64,000 nt of DNA from NCBI GenBank assembly GCA_045632845.1, contig JAZQXL010000015.1:166710-230709 (forward strand). Direction: 5' to 3'. The DNA is from RGIG4140 sp045632845 (GTDB lineage Bacteria; Pseudomonadota; Alphaproteobacteria; CAAHEQ01; UBA3637). The notes below the pieces were generated by a model. It was given only the letters and a program-made list of their open reading frames with translations, was not told the origin of the DNA and did no database searches. Positions 24,971-33,167 of this stretch are shown here, piece after piece. The translations under genes were made by a program, and so were the position numbers. Within the stretch, counting starts at the first letter, position 1. Each line of letters opens with the position of its first letter.

Positions 24971-25180
24971 ATTTGCTCCCTAGATGAATTTTTGTCCTAT
25001 AGACTTTTTAATGTAAAAAAAACAAAAAATCAACAAGATATTTTAAATGATAGATTTTTAAAAAAGTTGTCCTTGAAAAATTTTGTTACACAAAACCGGC
25101 ATACTTCCGTCTGCCTTTTTTCGGCGGTTGAACCCACTTTTTCGTGTCTTCAAACCCACTTACTTTTAAATATAAAAAAA

Positions 25181-25204
25181 CCGCCCATAAAAGGCGGCTT
25201 TTTT
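25181..25204 (-). terminator. Terminator of tRNA-Pro
   Basis: Minus strand GCCGCC-TTTTATG-GGCGGT followed by a T-run, 7 bases after the tRNA. Confidence 0.85.
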
Positions 25205-25210
25205 TATATT

Positions 25211-25284
25211 TCGGAGTAGCGGGATTTGAACCCACGACCACTCGCCCCCCAGACGAGTGCGCTACCAGGCTGCGCTATACTCCG
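25211..25284 (-). tRNA. tRNA-Pro (anticodon GGG)
   Basis: Acceptor stem CGGAGTA/TACTCCG, anticodon stem CTCGT/GCGAG around loop CTGGGGG, T-arm with GGGTTCAAATCCC. Discriminator A is followed by AAT, so CCA is not encoded, unlike the other five tRNAs here. Downstream of its terminator the sequence contains GTGGGTTTGAA and GTGGGTTCAA (rc of 25125-25160), echoes of its T-arm. Confidence 0.96.
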
Positions 25285-25428
25285 TCATTTTTTTTGCTTT
25301 TTTGTAACCTAGCAGAGTAATTTTTAATCCAAGTTGATTAGATTTGCAAGTATTTTTTAAAAAGAGGTTGCATTTTTTTTGGATATTGTTTAAAATCACA
25401 TTGATTTGTTTAACAAAAGGATGGAAAA

Positions 25429-26688
25429 ATGTCTGATAATTTTTTTGAATACTTAAAAGAACGTGGTTATGTTTACCAATCAACACATGAAGAAGAGATT
25501 AAAAATATTTTAAATTCTGATAAAAAGATCACATTTTATCTTGGTATTGATCCAACGGCTGATAGTCTTCATATTGGGCATTTCTTTGCTTTGATGATGT
25601 TTCGCCATTTGCAACGCAAAGGGCACAGAGGGATTTTGGTCGTGGGTGGTGCAACAGCTCTTGTTGGCGACCCAACGGGTAAATCTGATATGCGTAAAAT
25701 GCTTACAAAAGAAGATGTTGCTCATAATGTGGCTGAAGTTAAACGTCTTGCTGCACGTTTTATCAAGACAGAAGGCGAAAATGCTGCAATGATTTTGGAT
25801 AATTCAGAATGGATTAATTCATTTAACTATGTCGATTTCATGCGAATTGTTGGAACACACTTTAATGTGAATAAAATGCTTGCTTCAGACGCATATTCAA
25901 AACGTTTGGAAAATGGTGGTTTAACATTCCTTGAAATGGGTTACATGCTTATGCAGGCATATGATTTTGTGCATTTAAACAGAACTTATGATTGCGTGCT
26001 TGAAATTGGTGGTTCTGATCAATGGGGAAATATTGTGGCTGGGACTGAACTTAGCCGTAAGATGAACTTCCATGACGAAGGAAATGCAACTTCTGATAAG
26101 CCAGATACCTTTGGTTTGACTTGCCCACTTTTGATGACAAAAGAAGGTAAAAAAATGGGTAAGACAGAATCAGGTACTTTGTGGGTTGCAAGAGATAAAA
26201 CAACATCTTATGCGTTCTATCAATATTTTTACAACACAGCTGATGCGGATACAGAAATGTTGTTGAAACTTTTCACAGATATCCCAACTGAGGAAATTGA
26301 AGAATTGTGCAAAGCTGATATTATTGCAGCTAAAAAGCGTATGGCTTTTGAGGTGACAAAGCTTGTTCATGGGGAAGAAGAAGCTCAAAAAGCAGTTGAA
26401 GCTGCTCAATCTTTGTTTGGTGCTGGTGTTAATATGGAAAATGTGCCAACAGCAACATTTGATAAAGCAAAATTTGAAGCCGGGATTAACGCTGTTGATT
26501 TGTCTGTTGAAGTTGGCTTGTTTCCATCTAAAGGGGAAGCTCGCCGTATGATTCAACAAGGTGGATTAACCATTGATGATGAAAAAGTTTCATCCCCAAC
26601 AGATGCTGTTCAAGTCAAAGCTGAAAATAAAGACTTTTTACTCCTTAGAAAAGGTAAAAAGAACTTTTTACGCGTTGTATTGAAATAA
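25429..26688 (+). CDS. tyrS: Tyrosyl-tRNA synthetase
   Basis: Charges tRNA-Tyr. The 419 residues fit bacterial TyrRS. HIGH is at 48-51, the substrate pocket YMLMQAYD near 174-181, the KMSKS equivalent is KMGKTESG at 242-249, and a C-terminal S4 RNA-binding domain (GEARRMIQQGGLTIDDEKV) starts at about 361. Ribosome binding site AAAGGATGG. It runs convergent with the RNase J-like gene 4 bases away. No leader peptide or attenuator is visible upstream, in contrast to cysS. Confidence 0.97.
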   Translation: MSDNFFEYLKERGYVYQSTHEEEIKNILNSDKKITFYLGIDPTADSLHIGHFFALMMFRHLQRKGHRGILVVGGATALVGDPTGKSDMRKMLTKEDVAHNVAEVKRLAARFIKTEGENAAMILDNSEWINSFNYVDFMRIVGTHFNVNKMLASDAYSKRLENGGLTFLEMGYMLMQAYDFVHLNRTYDCVLEIGGSDQWGNIVAGTELSRKMNFHDEGNATSDKPDTFGLTCPLLMTKEGKKMGKTESGTLWVARDKTTSYAFYQYFYNTADADTEMLLKLFTDIPTEEIEELCKADIIAAKKRMAFEVTKLVHGEEEAQKAVEAAQSLFGAGVNMENVPTATFDKAKFEAGINAVDLSVEVGLFPSKGEARRMIQQGGLTIDDEKVSSPTDAVQVKAENKDFLLLRKGKKNFLRVVLK

Positions 26689-26692
26689 AAAA

Positions 26693-28423
26693 TTATTCTT
26701 TAACACGTCTTTCAAGAGAAGCTCGCATAAAATTTAAAAGTGCGGGCTTATTCTTGTTTGTAGGGATTTGAATAGCGCCACCACCCAAACTGAAAATCTT
26801 TTTATATTCAACTTTTTGGGCTGAAATTTGATTTTCTTGCACCAAATCGATTGAAAAGGATGCATTTTTTGCCATAGCATCACTTTTGAATGAAAGCCAT
26901 TGTTGTGGTTGTGGTTGATTGATAATGGATGTGAAGCCGTCTGGTGTTAAATGAATTTCATTTCCATTTGTAAGATGAAATGTTTGAGCTTTAATAATTT
27001 TGGCGCATTTTTCGGTGTTTTTGAGTTGATACTCATCTCCATGAACCGGGATAATCATCAATTCATCTTCAACATTTGAACGGTGGTGTTTGATGCTGTT
27101 TAAAATAGAGATTGTTTCTTTAAAGGTTGCATGTCCTGTTCTTTGAAGGGGGATCATTGGATATTCACCAAGTGAAAGTGCATCACTTGTTTGATTTTGA
27201 ACGATTTGTCCTTTGTTTTGTTCAGCAAGTAGAGATGTCATTTCTTTCATATTTTTATGAATGTCATCCACAGGGATGGCTCTTTGAGAAAGGGCAACCA
27301 AAGAAGAACTATCTAATAAAAACGATTTGTGGCAACGTTTTGCGACCCGAACAAGACCAGATAACATATCTGCATTGTTGTTTATTCCTTCAGCAAAAGC
27401 ACCAGAAAAAATGACAACCTGTTTTTGAGGGCTGAATGATTGGATAAAATCACTTAAATTCCCTTCTTGAATGTTTGCATGATTATAAACTGTCCCTTCA
27501 AATTGATCCAATACGCCAGCTTTTTGCAATTCGTCATAAACAAGGCGTTGCATATATCCATCAATGAAAACTTTGCGACCTGTTTGTTTGGCTGCTGTGA
27601 GAATGGGTGCTAGATTTTGTGTGCTTCTAGAAATAACAGCGCTGATGATGCGTTTGTTTGTTTCTTGCATCAAATTGTTCCAGTTGTTTGTTGTTTCTTT
27701 AAATGTGAGCTCTTGATTTTGTTTGCTTGCTGTTGAAGTTGAGTCACTCAAAACATGTGTGATGTAAAGATTGTTCAAGAGATTGTTAAATTCTTCTTGT
27801 TGATAGCCATTTCCAATGAGAATGTCTGAAAGATTAAAGTCTCCCAAGTGCATAATACCAACATGGTTTTGCCCATTAACTTTTGTGAGAATGTGATATC
27901 CCAATGATCCAACAGTTGTGTGGGATACATTAAAGGGTGTGATTGTCACGTCTTTTGAAAGCTGAAAAGTATTTTGAACGGGGTACATTTCGGGCAATTC
28001 TGCAATACCTTCTTCGATTAAAATTCTACCAAGGATAGAAAGTGTTTCTTTTGATGCATAAATGCTTGGTAGAATAAAACCAGCTTTTAATAAATTGACA
28101 ACACCACCAATGTGATCTTCATGCATATGGGTAAGGAGGATGGCATCAATTTGTGGAAATTTTTTGCCACCTTTTAATGTGTGATATGCTTTAAGAGCTT
28201 GGTTTGTTTGATTTTTAAGAGGGTTGTACCCAAAGTATTTGATTGCATCTGGAACAAAAACAGAGTTTGAAAAATCACCATTTGGAAAAAGGGCCCCAAG
28301 GTCAATTAAAAGGCTTGTTTTTTTGCCTTTTTCATTTGTGTGTTCAATGAGATTGGCGCTTGCGCCGATACGAGATTTGTTGTTACCGCCAAGAAGGGTT
28401 AATTTTATATGGCTTTGTTGCAT
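26693..28423 (-). CDS. RNase J-like metallo-beta-lactamase/beta-CASP protein
   Basis: A 576-residue protein with RNase J organisation. The metal site THMHEDHIGG is at 98-107, the HLGDFNLS aspartate near 208, a beta-CASP region in the middle, and PVHGDEYQL (like PVHGE) near 470. I start it at 28423, after GGAGAG, since the longer frame lacks a site. It is quite diverged, with a long Ser/Gln/Asn-rich central part, and ends ERRVKE. It may be the RNase J of this organism or a derived paralogue; the divergence makes either possible. Confidence 0.8.
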   Translation of the reverse strand: MQQSHIKLTLLGGNNKSRIGASANLIEHTNEKGKKTSLLIDLGALFPNGDFSNSVFVPDAIKYFGYNPLKNQTNQALKAYHTLKGGKKFPQIDAILLTHMHEDHIGGVVNLLKAGFILPSIYASKETLSILGRILIEEGIAELPEMYPVQNTFQLSKDVTITPFNVSHTTVGSLGYHILTKVNGQNHVGIMHLGDFNLSDILIGNGYQQEEFNNLLNNLYITHVLSDSTSTASKQNQELTFKETTNNWNNLMQETNKRIISAVISRSTQNLAPILTAAKQTGRKVFIDGYMQRLVYDELQKAGVLDQFEGTVYNHANIQEGNLSDFIQSFSPQKQVVIFSGAFAEGINNNADMLSGLVRVAKRCHKSFLLDSSSLVALSQRAIPVDDIHKNMKEMTSLLAEQNKGQIVQNQTSDALSLGEYPMIPLQRTGHATFKETISILNSIKHHRSNVEDELMIIPVHGDEYQLKNTEKCAKIIKAQTFHLTNGNEIHLTPDGFTSIINQPQPQQWLSFKSDAMAKNASFSIDLVQENQISAQKVEYKKIFSLGGGAIQIPTNKNKPALLNFMRASLERRVKE

Positions 28424-28666
28424 GGGACTCTCCAAAGTAAGTCTGAATTTTAAAAGGTGAGGGTAGTATATCATATTTTCTCAACTTTTTCAAATAAATT
28501 GTTAATATTTTGTTAACAAAATAAAATAAATCATTTTTACAAAAAAGTTATTGCATTTTAATTAAAAAAAGTGTATAAATAGCAGGCTTATAAAATTTTA
28601 TAGGTAAAAGGCAAATTCACCCCTGGAGGATTGTCTTTTTTAACATTCAAATATAAGGATAAAATT

Positions 28667-29254
28667 ATGAAAGTAACACAATTAAATGCTATTAAACGTG
28701 AAAAAGCTGGTAAGGGGGCCTCTCGCGCAAAACGTCGTGAAGGGTTCGTTCCTGCCGTTATTTATGGTGACAAAAAAGAACCTTTGATGATCGCTTTGGA
28801 AGAAAAAGTGTTAGTTGCTGAAATGGGTAAAAAAGGTCTTTGGACACGTCAATATGAAATTATGGTTGATGGTGCAAGTCATCTTGTTCTTTGCCAAGAC
28901 ATTCAAAAACACCCAGTTTCATTGCGTCCTGTTCACGCAGACTTCTTGCGTATTTCAAAAGATTCTGAATTGACAATTGATGTTCCATTGCGTTTTGAAA
29001 ACGAAGCAACATGCCCAGGCATCAAATTGGGTGGTGTTTTGAACATCGTTCACAGAACTTTAACTGTTAAATGTAAAGCTGACAGTATCCCTGATGCTTT
29101 CGTTGTTGATTTGGCAACAGCTCCAATGGGTCAATCCATTACAGCATTCTCAATTGAAATGCCAGCTGGCGTTAAATTAACAGCTGCTGAAGATTTCACA
29201 GTTGCAACAATCGTTGCTGCTCAATCTTCAACAGATGAATCAGCTAAAGGCTAA
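28667..29254 (+). CDS. rplY: 50S ribosomal protein L25 (CTC form)
   Basis: Binds 5S rRNA in the large subunit. The 195 residues correspond to the long CTC form: an L25 domain (KREKAGKGASRAKRREGFVP, residues 8-27) and a C-terminal TL5-type domain. The start at 28667 is the ATG following AAGGATAAAATT. A promoter (TTGCAT-N17-TATAAA) lies at about 28550-28578. It heads the rplY-pth-ychF run, a conserved order in alphaproteobacteria. Confidence 0.95.
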   Translation: MKVTQLNAIKREKAGKGASRAKRREGFVPAVIYGDKKEPLMIALEEKVLVAEMGKKGLWTRQYEIMVDGASHLVLCQDIQKHPVSLRPVHADFLRISKDSELTIDVPLRFENEATCPGIKLGGVLNIVHRTLTVKCKADSIPDAFVVDLATAPMGQSITAFSIEMPAGVKLTAAEDFTVATIVAAQSSTDESAKG

Positions 29255-29259
29255 TTCAC

Positions 29260-29829
29260 ATGATATTGTTGGTCGGTTTGGGAAATCCTGGAAAAGAATA
29301 TGCACAAACCCGCCACAATGCTGGTTTTATGGCGGTGGACGAAATTGTTCACCGCTATTTATTTTCACCTTTTAAGTCCAAATTTAAAGGACAAATTGCC
29401 GAAGGGACTATTGAAGGTGAAAAGGTTATGGTCTTAAAACCTGAAACTTATATGAATTTATCTGGTGAATCGGTTTTAAGTGCTTGTAAATTTTATAAAA
29501 TACCAATTCAAAATGTGGTTGTTTTTCACGATGATATGGATTTAGATGTTGGTCGTGTGAAAGTTAAAAGAGCAGGGGGTGCTGGTGGACATAATGGTCT
29601 TAAAAGCATAGATGCTCATATGGGGAACGATTATGTTCGGGTTAGAATTGGTGTGTCAAAACCCAAAACAAAGGAAGAAGTTGTTAATTGGGTGTTATCT
29701 CCTTTTTCAATGGCAGATAAAAAAACTCTTGAAAAAACGTTCGAGGGTATTGCAAAGTATATGCCTCTCGTGGTAAAAGGAGATTTAGAGAATTTTTTAA
29801 ATAAACTTGTGATAGAATTAAAGGATTAG
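29260..29829 (+). CDS. pth: Peptidyl-tRNA hydrolase
   Basis: Releases tRNA from peptidyl-tRNA that has dropped off ribosomes. The 189 residues match the family. The N-terminal GLGNPGKEYAQTRHNAGF (residues 6-23) contains Asn9/10 and catalytic His19; FHDDMDLDVG near 88-97 holds the catalytic Asp; GGAGGHNGLKS follows. It starts 5 bases after rplY and stops 3 bases before ychF, so the three genes form an operon. Confidence 0.97.
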   Translation: MILLVGLGNPGKEYAQTRHNAGFMAVDEIVHRYLFSPFKSKFKGQIAEGTIEGEKVMVLKPETYMNLSGESVLSACKFYKIPIQNVVVFHDDMDLDVGRVKVKRAGGAGGHNGLKSIDAHMGNDYVRVRIGVSKPKTKEEVVNWVLSPFSMADKKTLEKTFEGIAKYMPLVVKGDLENFLNKLVIELKD

Positions 29830-29832
29830 AAA

Positions 29833-30936
29833 ATGGGTTTTAATTGTGGGATTGTTGGGTTGCCAAATGTTGGAAAATCTACTTTATTTAATGCATTAAC
29901 ATCAACTGTTCAAGCGCAGGCAGCAAACTATCCCTTTTGTACAATTGAACCAAATGTTGGGCGTGTGGCTGTGCCAGATGCCCGTCTTGAAGTGTTAAGA
30001 AAAATTGATAATTCACAAAAAATTATTCCAACACAATTGGAATTTGTTGATATTGCAGGTCTTGTTCGCGGGGCTTCAAAAGGGGAAGGCTTGGGCAATC
30101 AGTTTTTGGCCAATATTCGTGAAGTGGATGCTATTATTCACGTTCTTCGTTGTTTTGATGATGGGAACATTGTTCACGTTGAAGGATCAATTGACCCAAT
30201 CAGAGATGCTGAAACGGTTGAAACAGAGTTGATGCTTGCAGATTTGGAAAGTCTTGAAAAACGCATTATCCCATTGCAAAAAAAAGCCCAAACAGGGGAT
30301 AAAGAGGCAAAAACACTTGTTGCTGTGATGGCGCCTGTTTTGGAAGTTTTAAGGGAAGGGAAACCTGCTCGCCTTGCAAAGCCAAGTTCTGCTGAAGAGT
30401 TGAAAATTTTCAATCAATTGGCATTGCTCACGGGAAAACCTGTTTTATACGTTTGTAATGTGGATGAGGCAAGTGCCGCAACAGGGAATGAATATTCTCA
30501 AAAAGTTGAAGAGATGGCAAAAGCTCAAGGGAATTCTAGTGTGATTATTTCAGCTGGGATTGAAGCTGAAGTTGCAAGTTTAACTGATGAAGCTGAACAA
30601 AAAGAGTTTTTAGAAACATTGGGTTTATCTGAAACTGGGTTGAACAGAATTATTAAAGCGGGGTATAAATTGCTCGGTCTTGAAACATTCTTTACTTGTG
30701 GTCCAAAAGAAGTTCACGCTTGGACAATGAGAAAGGGAACTCTTGCACCACAAGCAGCAGGTATTATTCACACAGATTTTGAACGTGGATTTATCCGTGC
30801 TGAAGTTATTGGATATGATGATTATGTTAATTTCAATGGTGAAGTTGGGGCAAGGGAAAATGGAAAGCTTCGTCAAGAAGGAAAAACATATACAATGACC
30901 GATGGAGATGTTGTTCACTTTTTATTTAATGTATAG
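29833..30936 (+). CDS. ychF: Ribosome-associated YchF/OLA1 ATPase
   Basis: A 367-residue P-loop protein of the Obg/YchF family. G1 is GLPNVGKST at residues 9-17, G3 is DIAGLVRGASKGEGLGN near 72-88, and the specificity motif is NVDE, which favours ATP over GTP in this family. The C-terminal TGS domain is present (GTLAPQAAGIIHTDFERGF). It associates with ribosomes and stress adaptation. Third gene of the rplY-pth-ychF operon. Confidence 0.97.
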   Translation: MGFNCGIVGLPNVGKSTLFNALTSTVQAQAANYPFCTIEPNVGRVAVPDARLEVLRKIDNSQKIIPTQLEFVDIAGLVRGASKGEGLGNQFLANIREVDAIIHVLRCFDDGNIVHVEGSIDPIRDAETVETELMLADLESLEKRIIPLQKKAQTGDKEAKTLVAVMAPVLEVLREGKPARLAKPSSAEELKIFNQLALLTGKPVLYVCNVDEASAATGNEYSQKVEEMAKAQGNSSVIISAGIEAEVASLTDEAEQKEFLETLGLSETGLNRIIKAGYKLLGLETFFTCGPKEVHAWTMRKGTLAPQAAGIIHTDFERGFIRAEVIGYDDYVNFNGEVGARENGKLRQEGKTYTMTDGDVVHFLFNV

Positions 30937-30956
30937 ATAAAAAAGGAGATGGGGGT

Positions 30957-31379
30957 ATGGAAAAAAGGGTAAAATGGTCAAAAAATATGGAAGTGGGATA
31001 TGAACCACTTGATAAGGCTCATAAAGATTTTATAAAGATAATTAATGAGGCATATGTTTATACAGCCTCAAAAGAACTTTCTTCAATGGATGATGTTTTT
31101 GAAAAGTGCTATGATTATGCAAGAAATCATTTTCCTGAAGAAGAAAATATTATGAAACAGGTTGGTTTTCCAGATATGCCTGCTCATGAAAAAAGCCATC
31201 ACGCTTTTATTAAAAATATTTCAGGATTGAGGGTTAATTTTCACAAAGCCTCAACTAAGCAAGAAAAGGAAAAAGTTTCAACAGAAGCGGCTGACTTTTT
31301 AAAGGCTTGGTTTTTGGGGCATACATTAAGTCGGGATAAGATTTATAAACCTTATTTAGTCCGTCTTAAAAATAAATAA
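30957..31379 (+). CDS. Bacteriohemerythrin
   Basis: A 140-residue di-iron oxygen-binding protein. All expected ligands are visible: His22 (DKAHKDF), His58/Glu62 (NHFPEEENIM), His77 and His81 (HEKSHHAF), and His121 with Asp126 (LGHTLSRDKIY). It probably binds O2 for sensing, storage or detoxification, which fits an organism that also encodes a flavodiiron oxygen reductase at 45078-46241. Ribosome binding site GGAGATGGGGG. Confidence 0.92.
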   Translation: MEKRVKWSKNMEVGYEPLDKAHKDFIKIINEAYVYTASKELSSMDDVFEKCYDYARNHFPEEENIMKQVGFPDMPAHEKSHHAFIKNISGLRVNFHKASTKQEKEKVSTEAADFLKAWFLGHTLSRDKIYKPYLVRLKNK

Positions 31380-31397
31380 CAAAAAAAGGAGAGATAA

Positions 31398-32321
31398 ATG
31401 TTAACAAATATATTACTCATATTAGCAGCGGTTGTTATCATTGCTATTATGAAAAGTATCGTTATTGTCAAACAAGGATATGAATATACAGTTGAAAATT
31501 TTGGTCGTTATGTTAGAACGTTGCGCCCAGGGTTTCACATTTTGATTCCCGTGATTGAAAAAGTTGGGGCAAAAGTGAGCCGAATGGAACAAGTTTTAGA
31601 CGTTCCAACGCAAGAAGCTATTACAAAAGATAACGCAATGGTTCGTGTGGATGCGGTGTTGTTCTATCAAATTCAAGACACTGTTTCAGCGGCTTATCAA
31701 GTGGGTAATTTGCAATTAGCAATTTCAAACCTTGTTGTAACGAACATTCGTACAGTAATTGGTGCAATGGATATTGATGACTTGCTCTCTCAACGTGATG
31801 TGATTAACCATAAATTGTTGGCTGTTGTTGATGAAGCAACTGTTCCATGGGGTGTTAAGGTAACACGTGTTGAAATTAAAGATATCAATCCGCCACATGA
31901 TTTGATTGATGCCATGGCTCGTCAAATGAAGGCTGAACGTGAAAAACGTGCCAATATTTTGGATGCAGAAGGGTTGCGTCAAGCTGAAATTTTGAAGGCA
32001 GAAGGTGAAAAGCAAGCTCTTATTTTGGAAGCAGAAGGTAAAAAAGAAGCCGCCTTTAGAGAAGCTGAAGCAAGAGAGCGTATTGCACAAGCAGAAGCAA
32101 CAGCAACAGCAATTGTTTCTGAAGCGATCAAAAAAGGAAACCTTAATGCCATTAATTACTTCTTAGGTCAAAAATATATTGAAGCTTTAAAAGGTATTGC
32201 AGTTTCCCCAAATCAAAAACTTATTATGATGCCTCTTGAAACACAAAATGTGATGAATTCAATTGCAGGTATTGCAGAAATTGCAAAAGATGTTTTAGGT
32301 TCAAATTCAAAGAAAGGATAA
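31398..32321 (+). CDS. qmcA: SPFH/stomatin-family membrane protease-regulator protein
   Basis: A 307-residue protein with one N-terminal membrane helix (residues 2-20), then the SPFH/Band 7 domain (YTVENFGRYVRTLRPGFH, 30-47, and VRVDAVLFYQI) and an Ala/Glu-rich coiled coil (190-245, with AEGEKQALILEAEGKKEAA). These proteins form large membrane-bound assemblies and stabilise membrane proteases. It is paired with an NfeD-like gene 3 bases downstream, a common conserved pair. Ribosome binding site AAGGAGAG. Confidence 0.93.
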   Translation: MLTNILLILAAVVIIAIMKSIVIVKQGYEYTVENFGRYVRTLRPGFHILIPVIEKVGAKVSRMEQVLDVPTQEAITKDNAMVRVDAVLFYQIQDTVSAAYQVGNLQLAISNLVVTNIRTVIGAMDIDDLLSQRDVINHKLLAVVDEATVPWGVKVTRVEIKDINPPHDLIDAMARQMKAEREKRANILDAEGLRQAEILKAEGEKQALILEAEGKKEAAFREAEARERIAQAEATATAIVSEAIKKGNLNAINYFLGQKYIEALKGIAVSPNQKLIMMPLETQNVMNSIAGIAEIAKDVLGSNSKKG

Positions 32322-32324
32322 GCT

Positions 32325-32771
32325 ATGTCATATTTGGAATGGAGTGCATTGGGACTTATTTTAATTTTGTTTGAATTGTTTATCCCAGGAGTATATTTAA
32401 TTTGGTTTGGTTTGGCTGGACTTGCTGTTTCATGGACTGTTTATATGATGGTTATTCCAGATACAGTTACGGCACAATTGATTTCTTTTTCAGTCTTTTC
32501 TTGTTTGTTTACACTTGTGGGTGTCTATCTTTACAAAAAGTCTGAGAGCCACTTTAAAGGTGTTCAAGATTACAAAAATTTGAATGATTTAGCTGCACAA
32601 TATGTTGGACAAATCGCAACATTGGTTCAAGATACTGTTGATGGCAAATCAAAGGTAAAAGTGGGTGACAGCGTTTGGCTTGCCCTTACAGATGAAGAGT
32701 TAAAGGCTGGAGATAAGGTTTTAATCACCGGTGTTGAAAAAGGTCTTATCTTTATTGTAACGAAGAAATAG
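32325..32771 (+). CDS. NfeD-like membrane protein
   Basis: A 148-residue protein with three or four hydrophobic helices in residues 1-75 (including LFELFIPGVYLIWFGLAGL), followed by a small OB-fold (GQIATLVQDTVDGKSKVKVG...WLALTDEELKAGDKVLITG). This is the short NfeD form, partner of the SPFH protein encoded immediately upstream. Together they are thought to act in membrane quality control. Confidence 0.92.
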   Translation: MSYLEWSALGLILILFELFIPGVYLIWFGLAGLAVSWTVYMMVIPDTVTAQLISFSVFSCLFTLVGVYLYKKSESHFKGVQDYKNLNDLAAQYVGQIATLVQDTVDGKSKVKVGDSVWLALTDEELKAGDKVLITGVEKGLIFIVTKK

Positions 32772-32792
32772 AAATTTTCGTTTCAAGACAAA

Positions 32793-32822
32793 AAAACTCC
32801 TCCTCAAGGGGGAGTTTTTTAT
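32793..32822 (+). terminator. Intrinsic terminator behind the SPFH-NfeD operon
   Basis: AAAAAACTCC(TCCTCAAGG)GGGAGTTTTTT hairpin with T-run. Confidence 0.85.
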
Positions 32823-32861
32823 TTTAAACAAATTGCTTGTAAAAGATATAATAGTATGTTT

Positions 32862-33076
32862 ATGTTGAAAAAACTCATTATTTATATGGTTTTTTGAATT
32901 TGTTAATATGGTCTTTATCAATTGTTTGGGGTATTCCTGAGGCAGCAATTGATGCAAACACAATTAATGAACGTGAGTTGGTTTATTTTTATACCTATGA
33001 CGAGTCAGGAAAACAAAGCTTAAGAAATAGAGGGCTTGAATTAACAGCAACAGGACAATTAAGGAAAGTTTATTAA
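32862..33076 (+). pseudogene. Small exported-protein gene with a frameshift at a T-run
   Basis: From the ATG at 32862 the frame reads MLKKLIIYMVF and then stops (TGA at 32895) at a run of six T (32890-32895). One more T would join it to the downstream frame NLLIWSLSIVWGIPEA..., giving a typical signal peptide followed by about 50 residues (TINERELVYFYTYDESG, then LRNRGLELTATGQLRKVY). The downstream part alone could start only at TTG 32894. A recent mutation, a sequencing slip or a slippery phase-variable run are all possible. A terminator follows at 33117-33150. Confidence 0.6.
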
Positions 33077-33116
33077 TTATAATAAAGTTATTTTAATTAA
33101 TTGACTCTTACCTATA

Positions 33117-33152
33117 AAAAAAGCTCCCATTATTCAAATGGGAGCTTTTCAT
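33117..33152. terminator. Bidirectional terminator
   Basis: AAAAAAGCTCCCAT-TATTCAA-ATGGGAGCTTTT between the small frameshifted gene and the convergent autotransporter gene. Confidence 0.85.
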
Positions 33153-33167
33153 TAAAGCATATTCAAA

